This document shows positions 1 through 5,744 of a stretch of 25,865 bases of DNA, in pieces. Under the pieces are notes generated by a model that searched no databases, had not been told where the DNA came from, and saw only the letters and a program-made list of their open reading frames with translations. The translations under genes were made by a program, and so were the position numbers. This DNA comes from Mucilaginibacter sp. UBA5151 (GTDB lineage: Bacteria; Bacteroidota; Bacteroidia; Sphingobacteriales; Sphingobacteriaceae), in NCBI GenBank assembly GCA_002413785.1, contig DHXR01000037.1, positions 48,696-74,560 of the forward strand, in the 5' to 3' direction. The first letter of the stretch is position 1, and every line of letters starts with the position of its first letter.

Positions 1-7
1 GGGAGGA

Positions 8-73
8 TTTAGGTGGGGCTAAAGGGTATTGGCGGAGCGTGTAAATTTCCTTAACTTAATAGCATTGAGGGTC
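8..73 (+). repeat. 66-bp inverted repeat, left copy
   Basis: Bases 8-73 are the reverse complement of 25672-25737 with one mismatch in 66 (AAAGGG here against AAAAGG). The two copies sit about 25.6 kb apart in opposite orientation. No open frame fits both copies, so this is more likely an intergenic repeat family than a conserved gene end. Confidence 0.9.
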
Positions 74-150
74 TTTTAAAAAGGACCCTGCGCGGGATGT
101 TAGGGTAAAGTACGCATGTTTTTAAATAGCTTATTCTTTAAATCCGGTAT

Positions 151-196
151 CATCAACAGCTTATCCAGTGCAGGGTCGTCTGCGGCAGCGGAAACG
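151..196 (-). repeat. Dispersed GC-rich repeat, copy A
   Basis: Starts CATCAACAGCTTATC and contains GCAGGGTCGTCTGCGGCAG. It shares CATCAACAGCTTATC and GCAGGGYCGT with copy B (1932-2000), and the core GTCTGCGGCAG with copy C (2581-2624). The core approximates the palindrome GTCTGCSGCAGAC. Confidence 0.65.
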
Positions 197-298
197 ATAT
201 GCTCAATTTTTTGTATGTCAAGGCGAAACGCCTGGAGAGGCGGGGTTTTATTAAATAAAACAATAGAAATATTCTGGTTGTAAAAGTGCATTAAATTG

Positions 299-341
299 TG
301 ATGTTAATCATAGATAACCCAGCGTATTAATTCTAAATTTA
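299..341 (+). promoter_or_regulatory. CRP/FNR-like dyad plus -7 box upstream of the pyruvate-kinase-like gene
   Basis: TGATGTTAATCA (299-310) is a dyad with TGA-N6-TCA spacing, as in CRP/FNR-family sites. After 23 bases comes TAAATTTA (334-341), close to the Bacteroidetes -7 box TAnnTTTG. A start about 5-7 bases past the box would put the dyad centre near -42 and leave a short leader before the ATG at 369. Upstream of the universal stress protein and the L,D-transpeptidase the spacing is the same. Confidence 0.55.
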
Positions 342-368
342 CACATAATAATCATTTATTTATTGCAC

Positions 369-1838
369 ATGGAAAGTGACGTATTGCAAAGAATTATACT
401 ACAGTTGACTGAGCTTGAAAAAAAAATGATAACAGAGACTGAAAAGAGACAATTAGCATTTAAAAACCTCCACCCTCATCAACAATATGCAGCTAAAAAC
501 CTGGTTCATTATTTAACATTGAGAAATGAAGATATACGTGAGCTCCAGTATTCATTACATATCTGCGGCCTTTCGGCGCTTGCCAGTTCGGAAAGCCATA
601 TTCACAGGCAATTGCAATCAATTTTACAACGCCTGGGCAAAAACTACCTGCCAGGTGAAATTGATGTATGCACTTATGAATTCGGAATGAAGCAGATAGA
701 CCAAAAAAGTGCAATACTTTTTGGTGATAAAAACGATAAAGTTATACCCTATATTATGGTAACTTTTGACTCATCTTTTGCCGAAAATTATGAATTGATC
801 AAATCCCTTCTTCAAAGCGGGATGAATGTTGCGCGCATTAATTGTGCCCATGACGATGAACCGGTATGGTCTGTAATGGTTCATTACCTGCAAAAAGCCT
901 GTCAGGAAACGGGTTTAAGCTGCAAACTCTATATGGATTTAGCGGGACCTAAGATCAGGGCCAAATTAATCAATAAGGGGCGAAAAAAAGGGAAAGTAAA
1001 TGTTGAGGACGGCGGGCTGATATGGCTATCAGAAGATCACAAAGATTTTGAAAAAAATGATATTGTAATAAGCCCGGGTGTTGCCGGTATTGTTAGCATG
1101 CTTAAAAAAGGAGAAAGGGTTTATATAGACGACGGGATGATTAAATGCATCGTTGAAACGGTTAAAAAAGACAGGGTATCTATCCGGATCGTCCGTATTT
1201 CTTCAGCTAAACAACAGATCAAATCCAATAAAGGCATCAATTTCCCCGACTCGGAAATATCCATTTCACCACTTACTTCATTTGATCTGGACTGTTTACC
1301 CTTCATTTGTAAACATGCGGATATCGTAGGTTATTCTTTTGTGAGGTCCCATACAGACCTGCAATTGCTACAGGATAAATTAAAAGTGCTTTGCCTGCCG
1401 CCGCCGCATATTATAATTAAAATTGAAACTCCTGAATCAGTAAAAAATTTGCCAAAACTTTTATTTCAGGGTATGCAGCAAAAAGTTTTTGGAGTAATGA
1501 TTGCCCGCGGTGACCTGGCGGTTGAAATAGGTTTTGAAAGGACCGGGGAAATACAGGATGAAATTTTATGGATTTGCGAAGCGGCACATGTTCCGGTAGT
1601 ATGGGCTACACAGGTATTGGAAACCTTAAATAAGTCGGGTGTAGCTACCCGCTCTGAAATTACTGATGCAGGCCATGCCGCAATGGCCGAATGTGTTATG
1701 ATTAATAAAGGTGATCACACGTTAAAAGTTATAGAAACTTTGAGGAATATCTTACACCGGATTAGCGGGCATCATATTAAAAAAAGATTCATATTCCGCC
1801 AATTAAGTATTGCTGAAAAGTTTATTAATGAACAATAA
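369..1838 (+). CDS. Atypical pyruvate-kinase-like protein lacking the C domain
   Basis: Related to pyruvate kinase (phosphoenolpyruvate + ADP to pyruvate + ATP). An N-terminal extension of about 125 residues (LHPHQQYAAKNLVHYL, then CGLSALASSESHI) precedes the barrel. Pyruvate kinase motifs follow in order: GMNVARINCAHD (about 151-162), MDLAGPKIRA (189-198), VYIDDG, KGINFPD, the catalytic lysine and metal ligand in IIIKIETPES (about 348-357), ARGDLAVEIG (379-388) and ATQVLETLNKSGVATRSEITD (about 413-433, shown here with its ends only: ATQVLE and TRSEITD). In the potassium and phosphate region the usual NFSH is NCAH, so the serine is lost. The protein ends soon after the barrel, so the allosteric C domain is absent. 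The frame opens with TTG at 363, but ATG at 369 is the more likely start. It stands alone between repeats. A true kinase or a regulatory paralogue are both possible. Confidence 0.8.
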   Translation: MESDVLQRIILQLTELEKKMITETEKRQLAFKNLHPHQQYAAKNLVHYLTLRNEDIRELQYSLHICGLSALASSESHIHRQLQSILQRLGKNYLPGEIDVCTYEFGMKQIDQKSAILFGDKNDKVIPYIMVTFDSSFAENYELIKSLLQSGMNVARINCAHDDEPVWSVMVHYLQKACQETGLSCKLYMDLAGPKIRAKLINKGRKKGKVNVEDGGLIWLSEDHKDFEKNDIVISPGVAGIVSMLKKGERVYIDDGMIKCIVETVKKDRVSIRIVRISSAKQQIKSNKGINFPDSEISISPLTSFDLDCLPFICKHADIVGYSFVRSHTDLQLLQDKLKVLCLPPPHIIIKIETPESVKNLPKLLFQGMQQKVFGVMIARGDLAVEIGFERTGEIQDEILWICEAAHVPVVWATQVLETLNKSGVATRSEITDAGHAAMAECVMINKGDHTLKVIETLRNILHRISGHHIKKRFIFRQLSIAEKFINEQ

Positions 1839-1931
1839 TGCTGACTATCAGTCATTTGATTTTTTCGCCTTGAATGCCTGGGTGAAGTTAGCAGGTTTTT
1901 CCAAATAAACCTGTTCTTTAGACCCGCGTCC

Positions 1932-2000
1932 CATCAACAGCTTATCATCGCAGGGCCGTTTGCGATCGAGGAGACCGCAATGGACAGGCGGAAACGGTCA
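1932..2000 (-). repeat. Dispersed GC-rich repeat, copy B
   Basis: Shares CATCAACAGCTTATC and GCAGGGCCGT with copy A, in the same orientation, and also the flank GCGGAAACG. Copies A and B therefore flank the pyruvate-kinase-like gene as direct repeats about 1.7 kb apart. The inner part differs: TTGCGATCGAGGAGACCGC here replaces the simple palindrome. Confidence 0.6.
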
Positions 2001-2002
2001 AA

Positions 2003-2299
2003 CTAAGTCCAAAAAGGCTCCTGGCGGTTATCAAAAATATATAAAAGAATAATCTTTGTATCAGTTACTTCATAAACTAACGATGACTGACGGGAAATTA
2101 CAGCCCTCCGAAACGGGGTATCTACAGGGATAGCCTGGTACAGATATGGGTTAATAATAATTTTTTCAACAATCAGGTCAATCCTGTCTAATAGTTTTTC
2201 TACAGATCGGGAGCCGTAAGCCTTTTCTACATTATCAATAACGGCAGTTAAGGTAATTTTATAAGTTTCAGTATAAACAAATCGGAGATCATTACCGGC
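2003..2299 (-). pseudogene. RelE/ParE-family toxin, no usable start (frameshifted)
   Basis: This 98-codon open frame has no ATG, GTG or TTG near its beginning. Its product reads like a Bacteroidetes RelE/ParE toxin (ribonuclease or gyrase poison fold): helical VEKAYGSRSVEKLLDRID, then NPYLYQAIPVDTPFRRAVI, then SSLVYEVTDTKIILLYIFDN and the signature end DNRQEPFW. An ATG at 2290-2292 overlaps the antitoxin stop (TAATG), the usual coupled arrangement. That ATG, however, is in another frame and stops after 14 codons. A one-base shift within about 25 bases of that ATG would restore the gene. It is therefore either a recently inactivated toxin or a sequencing error. It lies directly downstream of the antitoxin gene. 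Confidence 0.7.
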
Positions 2300-2495
2300 C
2301 TAAAATGTCGCGGTGGCTGGTATAGGCATGCACCCTGCCATTTTCTTTATCATCTTCAGCCTGATGCAGTAACTCAAGTTCTTTTTCACTCATTTTTACA
2401 TCCTGGGTTATGTATTCAATATTCATCACCTCTAAAATGGGTTTTAGTGCATCCCATTCTTTTTTGCTGTTTATATTCAAAACCACCTGTGTCAT
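2292..2495 (-). CDS. Small antitoxin-like protein (DUF2683-like)
   Basis: A 67-residue protein with a beta-strand start (MTQVVLNINSKKEWDALKPI), a short second strand (NIEYITQDV) and a charged helical tail (SEKELELLHQAEDDKENGRV) ending HRDILGR. This layout is typical of small Bacteroidetes antitoxins often annotated as DUF2683; the assignment is by appearance. It directly precedes a RelE/ParE-type toxin frame, and its stop overlaps that frame's likely ATG, so it would neutralise that toxin by binding. The antitoxin is intact while the toxin looks broken, the direction of decay expected of a toxin-antitoxin pair. It shows no similarity to the second antitoxin-like protein at 4365 beyond size and fold type. 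Confidence 0.7.
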   Translation of the reverse strand: MTQVVLNINSKKEWDALKPILEVMNIEYITQDVKMSEKELELLHQAEDDKENGRVHAYTSHRDILGR

Positions 2496-2580
2496 TGCCT
2501 TGTGCTAAATTAAGAAATTGCCGTTGATCGGCGTAAAAAAGTTAATTTAAGTTGCCTGTATATACAAGTCGCTTTATTTA

Positions 2581-2624
2581 TCCACAGCAGGGCCGTCTGC
2601 GGCAGACTCAAGGGGACGGAAAGT
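2581..2624 (+). repeat. Dispersed GC-rich repeat, copy C
   Basis: Contains CAGGGCCGTCTGCGGCAGAC followed by TCAAGGGGACGGAAAG. It carries the cleanest copy of the palindrome GTCTGCGGCAGAC. It lies in the 185-base gap between the antitoxin and the next minus-strand gene; nothing else is seen in that gap. Confidence 0.65.
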
Positions 2625-2680
2625 TCTTACTTTAGCAATTATTGTCGTCAAACGTGGAAGGTTAGGGATTCATGATTTTA

Positions 2681-3310
2681 TCAAATTGGGTTGCTATCAA
2701 TCCAAGAGATAACACATGCAATATACTCCTTGAATGTTAATTCATCTCTCTGCCAGTGAAGTGCAATGCAATATGCTGGTAAAGCCTTTGTGAAAGTTTC
2801 AAAACGAGTAGCAATATAGGCGCCCCCGGCAATACTAATCCGATTGGCATGACTAAACAGAAAGTCACGTACATGAAGAATCACTTCAGATATGGCGTTA
2901 TGATGGGCATTAATATCAGTGCCAGCTATGTCCGATATAAATGATTGGTATCGAAATTGTTCGATGTCCATGACTAATAAGCGCTTATCTCTGTTGTAAT
3001 GCTTTGGTTGCGCGTAACGTTGAGCTCCCATAAATAGCCCCAATTCGAGCGGCATATTAAACCGTGCCAATCCTGAATCTGCATCCAAGTCAGCCTTGGA
3101 AATGTCATGAATTCCGTAACGGCAATCATCTATAATCTTGATAATTTTAATCAATCGTACATTACCACTATCATTTTCTTCTTTGGAACAACGAGCTATA
3201 AAACCACAATCATGAATAGTAAAAATAATCGCTTCAAACAATGGATGATAACCCTTATCAAATGGGCAATTTATGAAAACGTTGTTAAGGTAGTTGGTAG
3301 GTTGCGTCAT
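2681..3310 (-). CDS. TIR/nucleoside-deoxyribosyltransferase-like protein
   Basis: A 209-residue soluble protein of a widespread but uncharacterised family. Its start VFINCPFDKGYHPLFEAI (11-28) resembles the first strand and loop of the TIR/deoxyribosyltransferase/SLOG fold. Then come CRYGIHDIS (63-71) and FNMPLELGLFMGAQRY (84-99). The PLELG glutamate (E89) is where this superfamily keeps its catalytic glutamate, used to cleave N-glycosidic bonds in NAD or nucleosides. C-terminal blocks are FISDIAGTDINAH (124-136) and a helical LTFKEYIACVISWI. The start ATG overlaps the stop of the upstream gene (TAATG), so the two are translationally coupled. By context (a toxin-antitoxin patch) and fold, a defence or nucleotide-signal effector is plausible, but that is inference. 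I see no membrane segment. Confidence 0.65.
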   Translation of the reverse strand: MTQPTNYLNNVFINCPFDKGYHPLFEAIIFTIHDCGFIARCSKEENDSGNVRLIKIIKIIDDCRYGIHDISKADLDADSGLARFNMPLELGLFMGAQRYAQPKHYNRDKRLLVMDIEQFRYQSFISDIAGTDINAHHNAISEVILHVRDFLFSHANRISIAGGAYIATRFETFTKALPAYCIALHWQRDELTFKEYIACVISWIDSNPI

Positions 3311-3654
3311 TACTTCTGACTGCTTTTCTTAATAGCAGCATTTACTTTCTTCAATAAGCTTGACGATATTTTAGGGTTGCTTTTAACAGTCCGGCGGGCT
3401 GCCGATTTTTGATCTTGGGTTACAAGCAAATCGAAATTAACCTTCGGCCTTTTTTCCGCGCTAATAGGTTTTGACGTAGTACTTTTAACCGTTTTTCTTT
3501 TTGTTTTTGCATTGGCGTATTCCTTTTGCAGTGTTTCAAGCTTTTTATCACTCCGTGCGTCGGAGCCATCAGGATTTGTAATTGTACCCGGTGCAACTCC
3601 AAGTCTTTTTTCTAGTGTTCCTACGCGAATATCTTTTCTAATAGTTTTGCCCAT
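3310..3654 (-). CDS. Small lysine-rich protein, first gene of a coupled pair
   Basis: A 114-residue basic protein that I do not recognise. The N-terminal part (MGKTIRKDIRVGTLEKRLGV, then ITNPDGSDARSDKKLETLQK) looks folded. The middle (KTKRKTVKSTTSKPISAEKR) and the tail (LLKKVNAAIKKSSQK) are rich in lysine and probably disordered, as in DNA- or RNA-binding proteins. It is cotranscribed with the TIR/deoxyribosyltransferase-like gene through a one-base stop-start overlap. That gene order, a small basic partner followed by a candidate effector, suggests a regulator, antitoxin or adaptor. Short inverted ATAAC/GTTAT motifs at its start codon could be an autoregulatory operator. Confidence 0.65.
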   Translation of the reverse strand: MGKTIRKDIRVGTLEKRLGVAPGTITNPDGSDARSDKKLETLQKEYANAKTKRKTVKSTTSKPISAEKRPKVNFDLLVTQDQKSAARRTVKSNPKISSSLLKKVNAAIKKSSQK

Positions 3655-3682
3655 AACAATGGTTATAAAACACTAAGATAAC
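3653..3682 (-). promoter_or_regulatory. ATAAC/GTTAT inverted repeats over a start codon
   Basis: ATAAC (3653-3657), GTTAT (3662-3666) and ATAAC (3678-3682) alternate in orientation, making two overlapping dyads with 4- and 11-base spacers. The first overlaps the ATG of the lysine-rich protein (3652-3654). This would suit autoregulation, but such short AT-rich motifs also occur by chance. Confidence 0.3.
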
Positions 3683-3693
3683 TTTTTTTTAAA

Positions 3694-3701
3694 TACATTT
3701 G
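3694..3701 (+). promoter_or_regulatory. Bacteroidetes -7 box before the 133-aa gene
   Basis: TACATTTG matches TAnnTTTG exactly and ends only 4 bases before the ATG at 3706. If used, the transcript would start at or within a base or two of the ATG, which implies a leaderless message. No clear -33 element is seen upstream, only a T-run. Confidence 0.35.
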
Positions 3702-3705
3702 ATAA

Positions 3706-4107
3706 ATGGATTATACTTTAGTTCCGCATTTCGACACATATGATGAGGATGGTTTAAAAGAACTTTTCCTTTGGCATAAAACGTCCGAACAGTTAGTTGA
3801 AATAAAAGTGGTTCATTATGATTCGGATAGTCAGAGAAATATCTTTCAGGCAAGATTAACAGAAACCTGTTACTTGGACTTATGTATGTTAACTGATTGG
3901 GAAAAATACGAAGAACAGTTTGGCACAAAGCTGTCTTTTTGTCCCAATTATTATCAAGGTGATGAACTCAAAACATTTTATCATGGCCCCCAAAAGATCC
4001 TCTATTTTATTGGCGCGAGTGATTACCGAACACCAAGTACGGCATATCCCGTTGCAATTGTAATCATTGCTGGATTTGTCGTTATCATTCCTAAGCCAAA
4101 ACTTTAA
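3706..4107 (+). CDS. Hypothetical protein with hydrophobic C-terminus
   Basis: A 133-residue protein that I cannot assign. The body is acidic and aromatic (DEDGLKELFLWHKTSEQLVE, DWEKYEEQFGTKLSFCPNYY). The last 20 or so residues are strongly hydrophobic (AYPVAIVIIAGFVVIIPKPK), either a C-terminal membrane anchor or a buried strand pair. The ATG is chosen because it follows a good -7 box and codon use is ordinary. It diverges from the lysine-rich gene (51 bases apart) and its stop overlaps by 3 bases the stop of a minus-strand frame. Confidence 0.55.
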   Translation: MDYTLVPHFDTYDEDGLKELFLWHKTSEQLVEIKVVHYDSDSQRNIFQARLTETCYLDLCMLTDWEKYEEQFGTKLSFCPNYYQGDELKTFYHGPQKILYFIGASDYRTPSTAYPVAIVIIAGFVVIIPKPKL

Positions 4108-4421
4108 TATGGAGGTTTTTCATCGAAACGAATCCTAACATCCCCGCGAGACGTTTCGTTTGCACCTACTCCGCTAATATTGATTTTTCTTCGATGTTCG
4201 TCCTCATAGTGTCGAATTTCCTCCAATGAGAGATGCACGTGCCTAAAATCAAAAAATGAATCAGGTTTTGCTGCAATTAACTTTTTCAAAGGTAACGATA
4301 TACAATACCACAGTTCAAAATTTCCAATTAAAAGTGCTATTTTTGTATTAGCTGAAAAATCATTATGACAACTCTCACTATTGATATACCTGATAGCAAT
4401 GCCGAAGAGGTTATAGCTCAA
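4104..4421 (-). CDS. Possible gene or 3' fragment, hypothetical
   Basis: A 105-codon frame with no ATG. It can only begin at TTG (4421), or internally at GTG before HLSLEEIRHYEDEHRRK. The C-terminal half (EEIRHYEDEHRRKINISGVG, then DVRIRFDEKPPY) looks like real protein. The first 19 codons overlap the divergent gene at 4365, which is unlikely for two working genes. It may be a truncated gene whose 5' part was replaced, or a shorter GTG-started protein. I do not recognise a family. Confidence 0.3.
   Translation of the reverse strand: MSYNLFGIAIRYINSESCHNDFSANTKIALLIGNFELWYCISLPLKKLIAAKPDSFFDFRHVHLSLEEIRHYEDEHRRKINISGVGANETSRGDVRIRFDEKPPY
4338..4345 (+). promoter_or_regulatory. -7 box before the second antitoxin-like gene
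   Basis: TATTTTTG matches TAnnTTTG and ends 19 bases before the ATG at 4365. The -33 region is AT-rich without a clear TTTG. Confidence 0.35.
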
Positions 4422-4553
4422 TTAAAGAAACTTGGCGTTAAGATTCGCCAGTCGAGCATAGCAAAACTGGATAAACTTACCAAAGCGGATTATGAGAAGC
4501 ATTTTTCGCACCGTTCGGCAATTACAAAAAATAAGGTGCTAAAGTATCTATGA
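4365..4553 (+). CDS. Second small antitoxin-like protein
   Basis: A 62-residue protein: a strand-helix start (MTTLTIDIPDSNAEEVIAQL, then KKLGVKI), a linker, and the C-terminal block KLDKLTKADYEKHFSHRSAI followed by TKNKVLKYL. Proteins with this layout recur in Bacteroidetes as small antitoxin-like genes. Its TGA overlaps an ATG (ATGA), the usual junction to a toxin gene, but the next frame closes after 22 codons. This makes it an apparently orphan antitoxin. The family call rests on size, layout and context only. Confidence 0.6.
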   Translation: MTTLTIDIPDSNAEEVIAQLKKLGVKIRQSSIAKLDKLTKADYEKHFSHRSAITKNKVLKYL

Positions 4554-4618
4554 TCGTAAATCAAAGAAGAAAACGCCCGGATAGGCGCGGTTTTCATCTT
4601 AATAGGAGCATGCGCTGA
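4550..4618 (+). pseudogene. 22-codon stub after the antitoxin, possible toxin remnant
   Basis: The frame begins at an ATG overlapping the antitoxin stop (ATGA) and reads MIVNQRRKRPDRRGFHLNRS before MR and a stop. It is too short and basic to be a toxin. The coupling suggests that a partner gene once followed and was lost, leaving its first codons. It may equally be chance. Confidence 0.25.
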
Positions 4619-4623
4619 CAACC

Positions 4624-4656
4624 AAAAAAGCCCTCAGATCAATTTCCGAAGGCTTT
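4624..4656 (-). terminator. Rho-independent terminator of the kor operon
   Basis: On the minus strand the stem AAAGCCTTC (4656-4648) pairs with GAGGGCTTT (4635-4627) with one G-T pair, and is followed by a run of six T (4629-4624). It lies 27 bases past the korB stop. Confidence 0.7.
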
Positions 4657-4682
4657 ACATTTCATTTTAGTTGAGCAATCCC

Positions 4683-5735
4683 CTACCTAAACCCCTCATT
4701 AATACCCGCCAATGCCTCAGCCCCCGGACAAAGTTCCTCCTGACCTAAACTGTTCAAAGCTCTGTCAGAAGATTGTATGGTATGGTGCAGGTCGGTTGAT
4801 TCGGGTTCTATGTACAATAAACCGGTGAGTATCTCGTGGTTGTTGCGGGCGTTTTGCAGGGCGTTCATTGCGGCCAGGCGGTCGTAAGGATTGATGCCGG
4901 CGGCAAGTTTTTCCAGGTGGATATGGGAGCCGTCGTGCAGCTCTATATCCGTTCCGGTGCCATCTGCATATTTTGTGGTGATTTCTGTTTTTGCCGGAAC
5001 AAAATCTATGGTAGCCGATGCTTCTATATGTTCACGCACATAATCATAAGCTTTTGTTGAGCCCGGGTTGTTGTTGAACGTAACGCAGGGCGAGATCACA
5101 TTGATGAATGCAAAGCCGGGGTGGTCTATCGCCGCTTTTATCAGGGGTACCAGTTGTTCTTTATCGCCCGAAAAGCTTTGGGCCACAAAGGAAGCGCCAA
5201 GTTCAAGCGCCATTCCCGCAAGGTCAATGGGCTGAAACGGGTTTACCGATCCTTTTTTACTTTTTGAGCCTTCATCGGCGGTGGCCGAGTCCTGTCCTTT
5301 GGTGAGGCCGTAGCAGCCGTTGTTCATCACAATATAAACCATATTAAGGTTACGGCGGATCACATGCACAAACTGGCCCATGCCTATGGAGGCCGTATCG
5401 CCGTCGCCGGATACACCCAGATAAATGAGGTCGCGGTTGGCCATATTGGCGCCGGTAGCTACCGAGGGCATCCTTCCGTGAACAGAATTAAAGCCATGCG
5501 AATTTCCCAGGAAATAGGTAGGCGTTTTTGAGGAGCAGCCGATGCCTGACAGTTTCGCGATGCGGTGCGGTGCAACCGACATTTCGAAACAGGCCTGTAT
5601 AATACAGCCGCTTATGGAATCATGTCCGCAGCCGGCGCATAAGGTGGATAAAGCGCCTTCATATTCTTTGGTGGTATAACCCAGCTCATTTACCGGTAAA
5701 CCGGGATGGCGGAATTGGGAACGTATATAGGTCAT
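4683..5735 (-). CDS. korB: 2-oxoacid:ferredoxin oxidoreductase, beta subunit
   Basis: The thiamine-diphosphate-binding subunit of a 2-oxoglutarate (or related 2-oxoacid):ferredoxin oxidoreductase, which makes acyl-CoA, CO2 and reduced ferredoxin in the cytoplasm. Seen in the 350 residues: TLCAGCGHDSISG (31-43), GIGCSSKTPTYF (65-75), HGRMPSVATGAN (86-97), the cofactor motif GDGDTASIGMGQFVHVIRRN (110-129) and NNGCYGLTKGQ (138-148). The size is usual for KorB. About 100 C-terminal residues after AYDYVREHIEA are less conserved. It is the last gene of the operon, 9 bases after korA, and is followed by a terminator. 2-oxoglutarate is the most likely substrate from the fused partner and Bacteroidetes context; pyruvate cannot be excluded. 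Confidence 0.9.
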   Translation of the reverse strand: MTYIRSQFRHPGLPVNELGYTTKEYEGALSTLCAGCGHDSISGCIIQACFEMSVAPHRIAKLSGIGCSSKTPTYFLGNSHGFNSVHGRMPSVATGANMANRDLIYLGVSGDGDTASIGMGQFVHVIRRNLNMVYIVMNNGCYGLTKGQDSATADEGSKSKKGSVNPFQPIDLAGMALELGASFVAQSFSGDKEQLVPLIKAAIDHPGFAFINVISPCVTFNNNPGSTKAYDYVREHIEASATIDFVPAKTEITTKYADGTGTDIELHDGSHIHLEKLAAGINPYDRLAAMNALQNARNNHEILTGLLYIEPESTDLHHTIQSSDRALNSLGQEELCPGAEALAGINEGFR

Positions 5736-5744
5736 GACAATTTT

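Larger units (their letters stand above)
1..368. other. Gene-poor left end, repeats and one promoter
   Basis: No convincing gene lies here. The stretch holds the left 66-bp inverted repeat (8-73), a small inverted repeat where AGGGTC at 68-73 is answered by GACCCT at 84-89, one copy of a dispersed GC-rich repeat (151-196), and the promoter of the gene at 369. A 63-codon open frame on the minus strand (100-291) runs through the dispersed repeat and has no recognisable domain, so it is not called as a gene. The first bases (GGGAGGATTTAGGTGGGG) resemble the end of the palindromic repeat seen at 25837-25865. Confidence 0.6.

Noticed and set aside
100..291. 63-codon minus-strand open frame ending the left repeat region
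   Set aside because: It runs through a dispersed repeat, has no recognisable domain or promoter, and its middle codons are the repeat itself.
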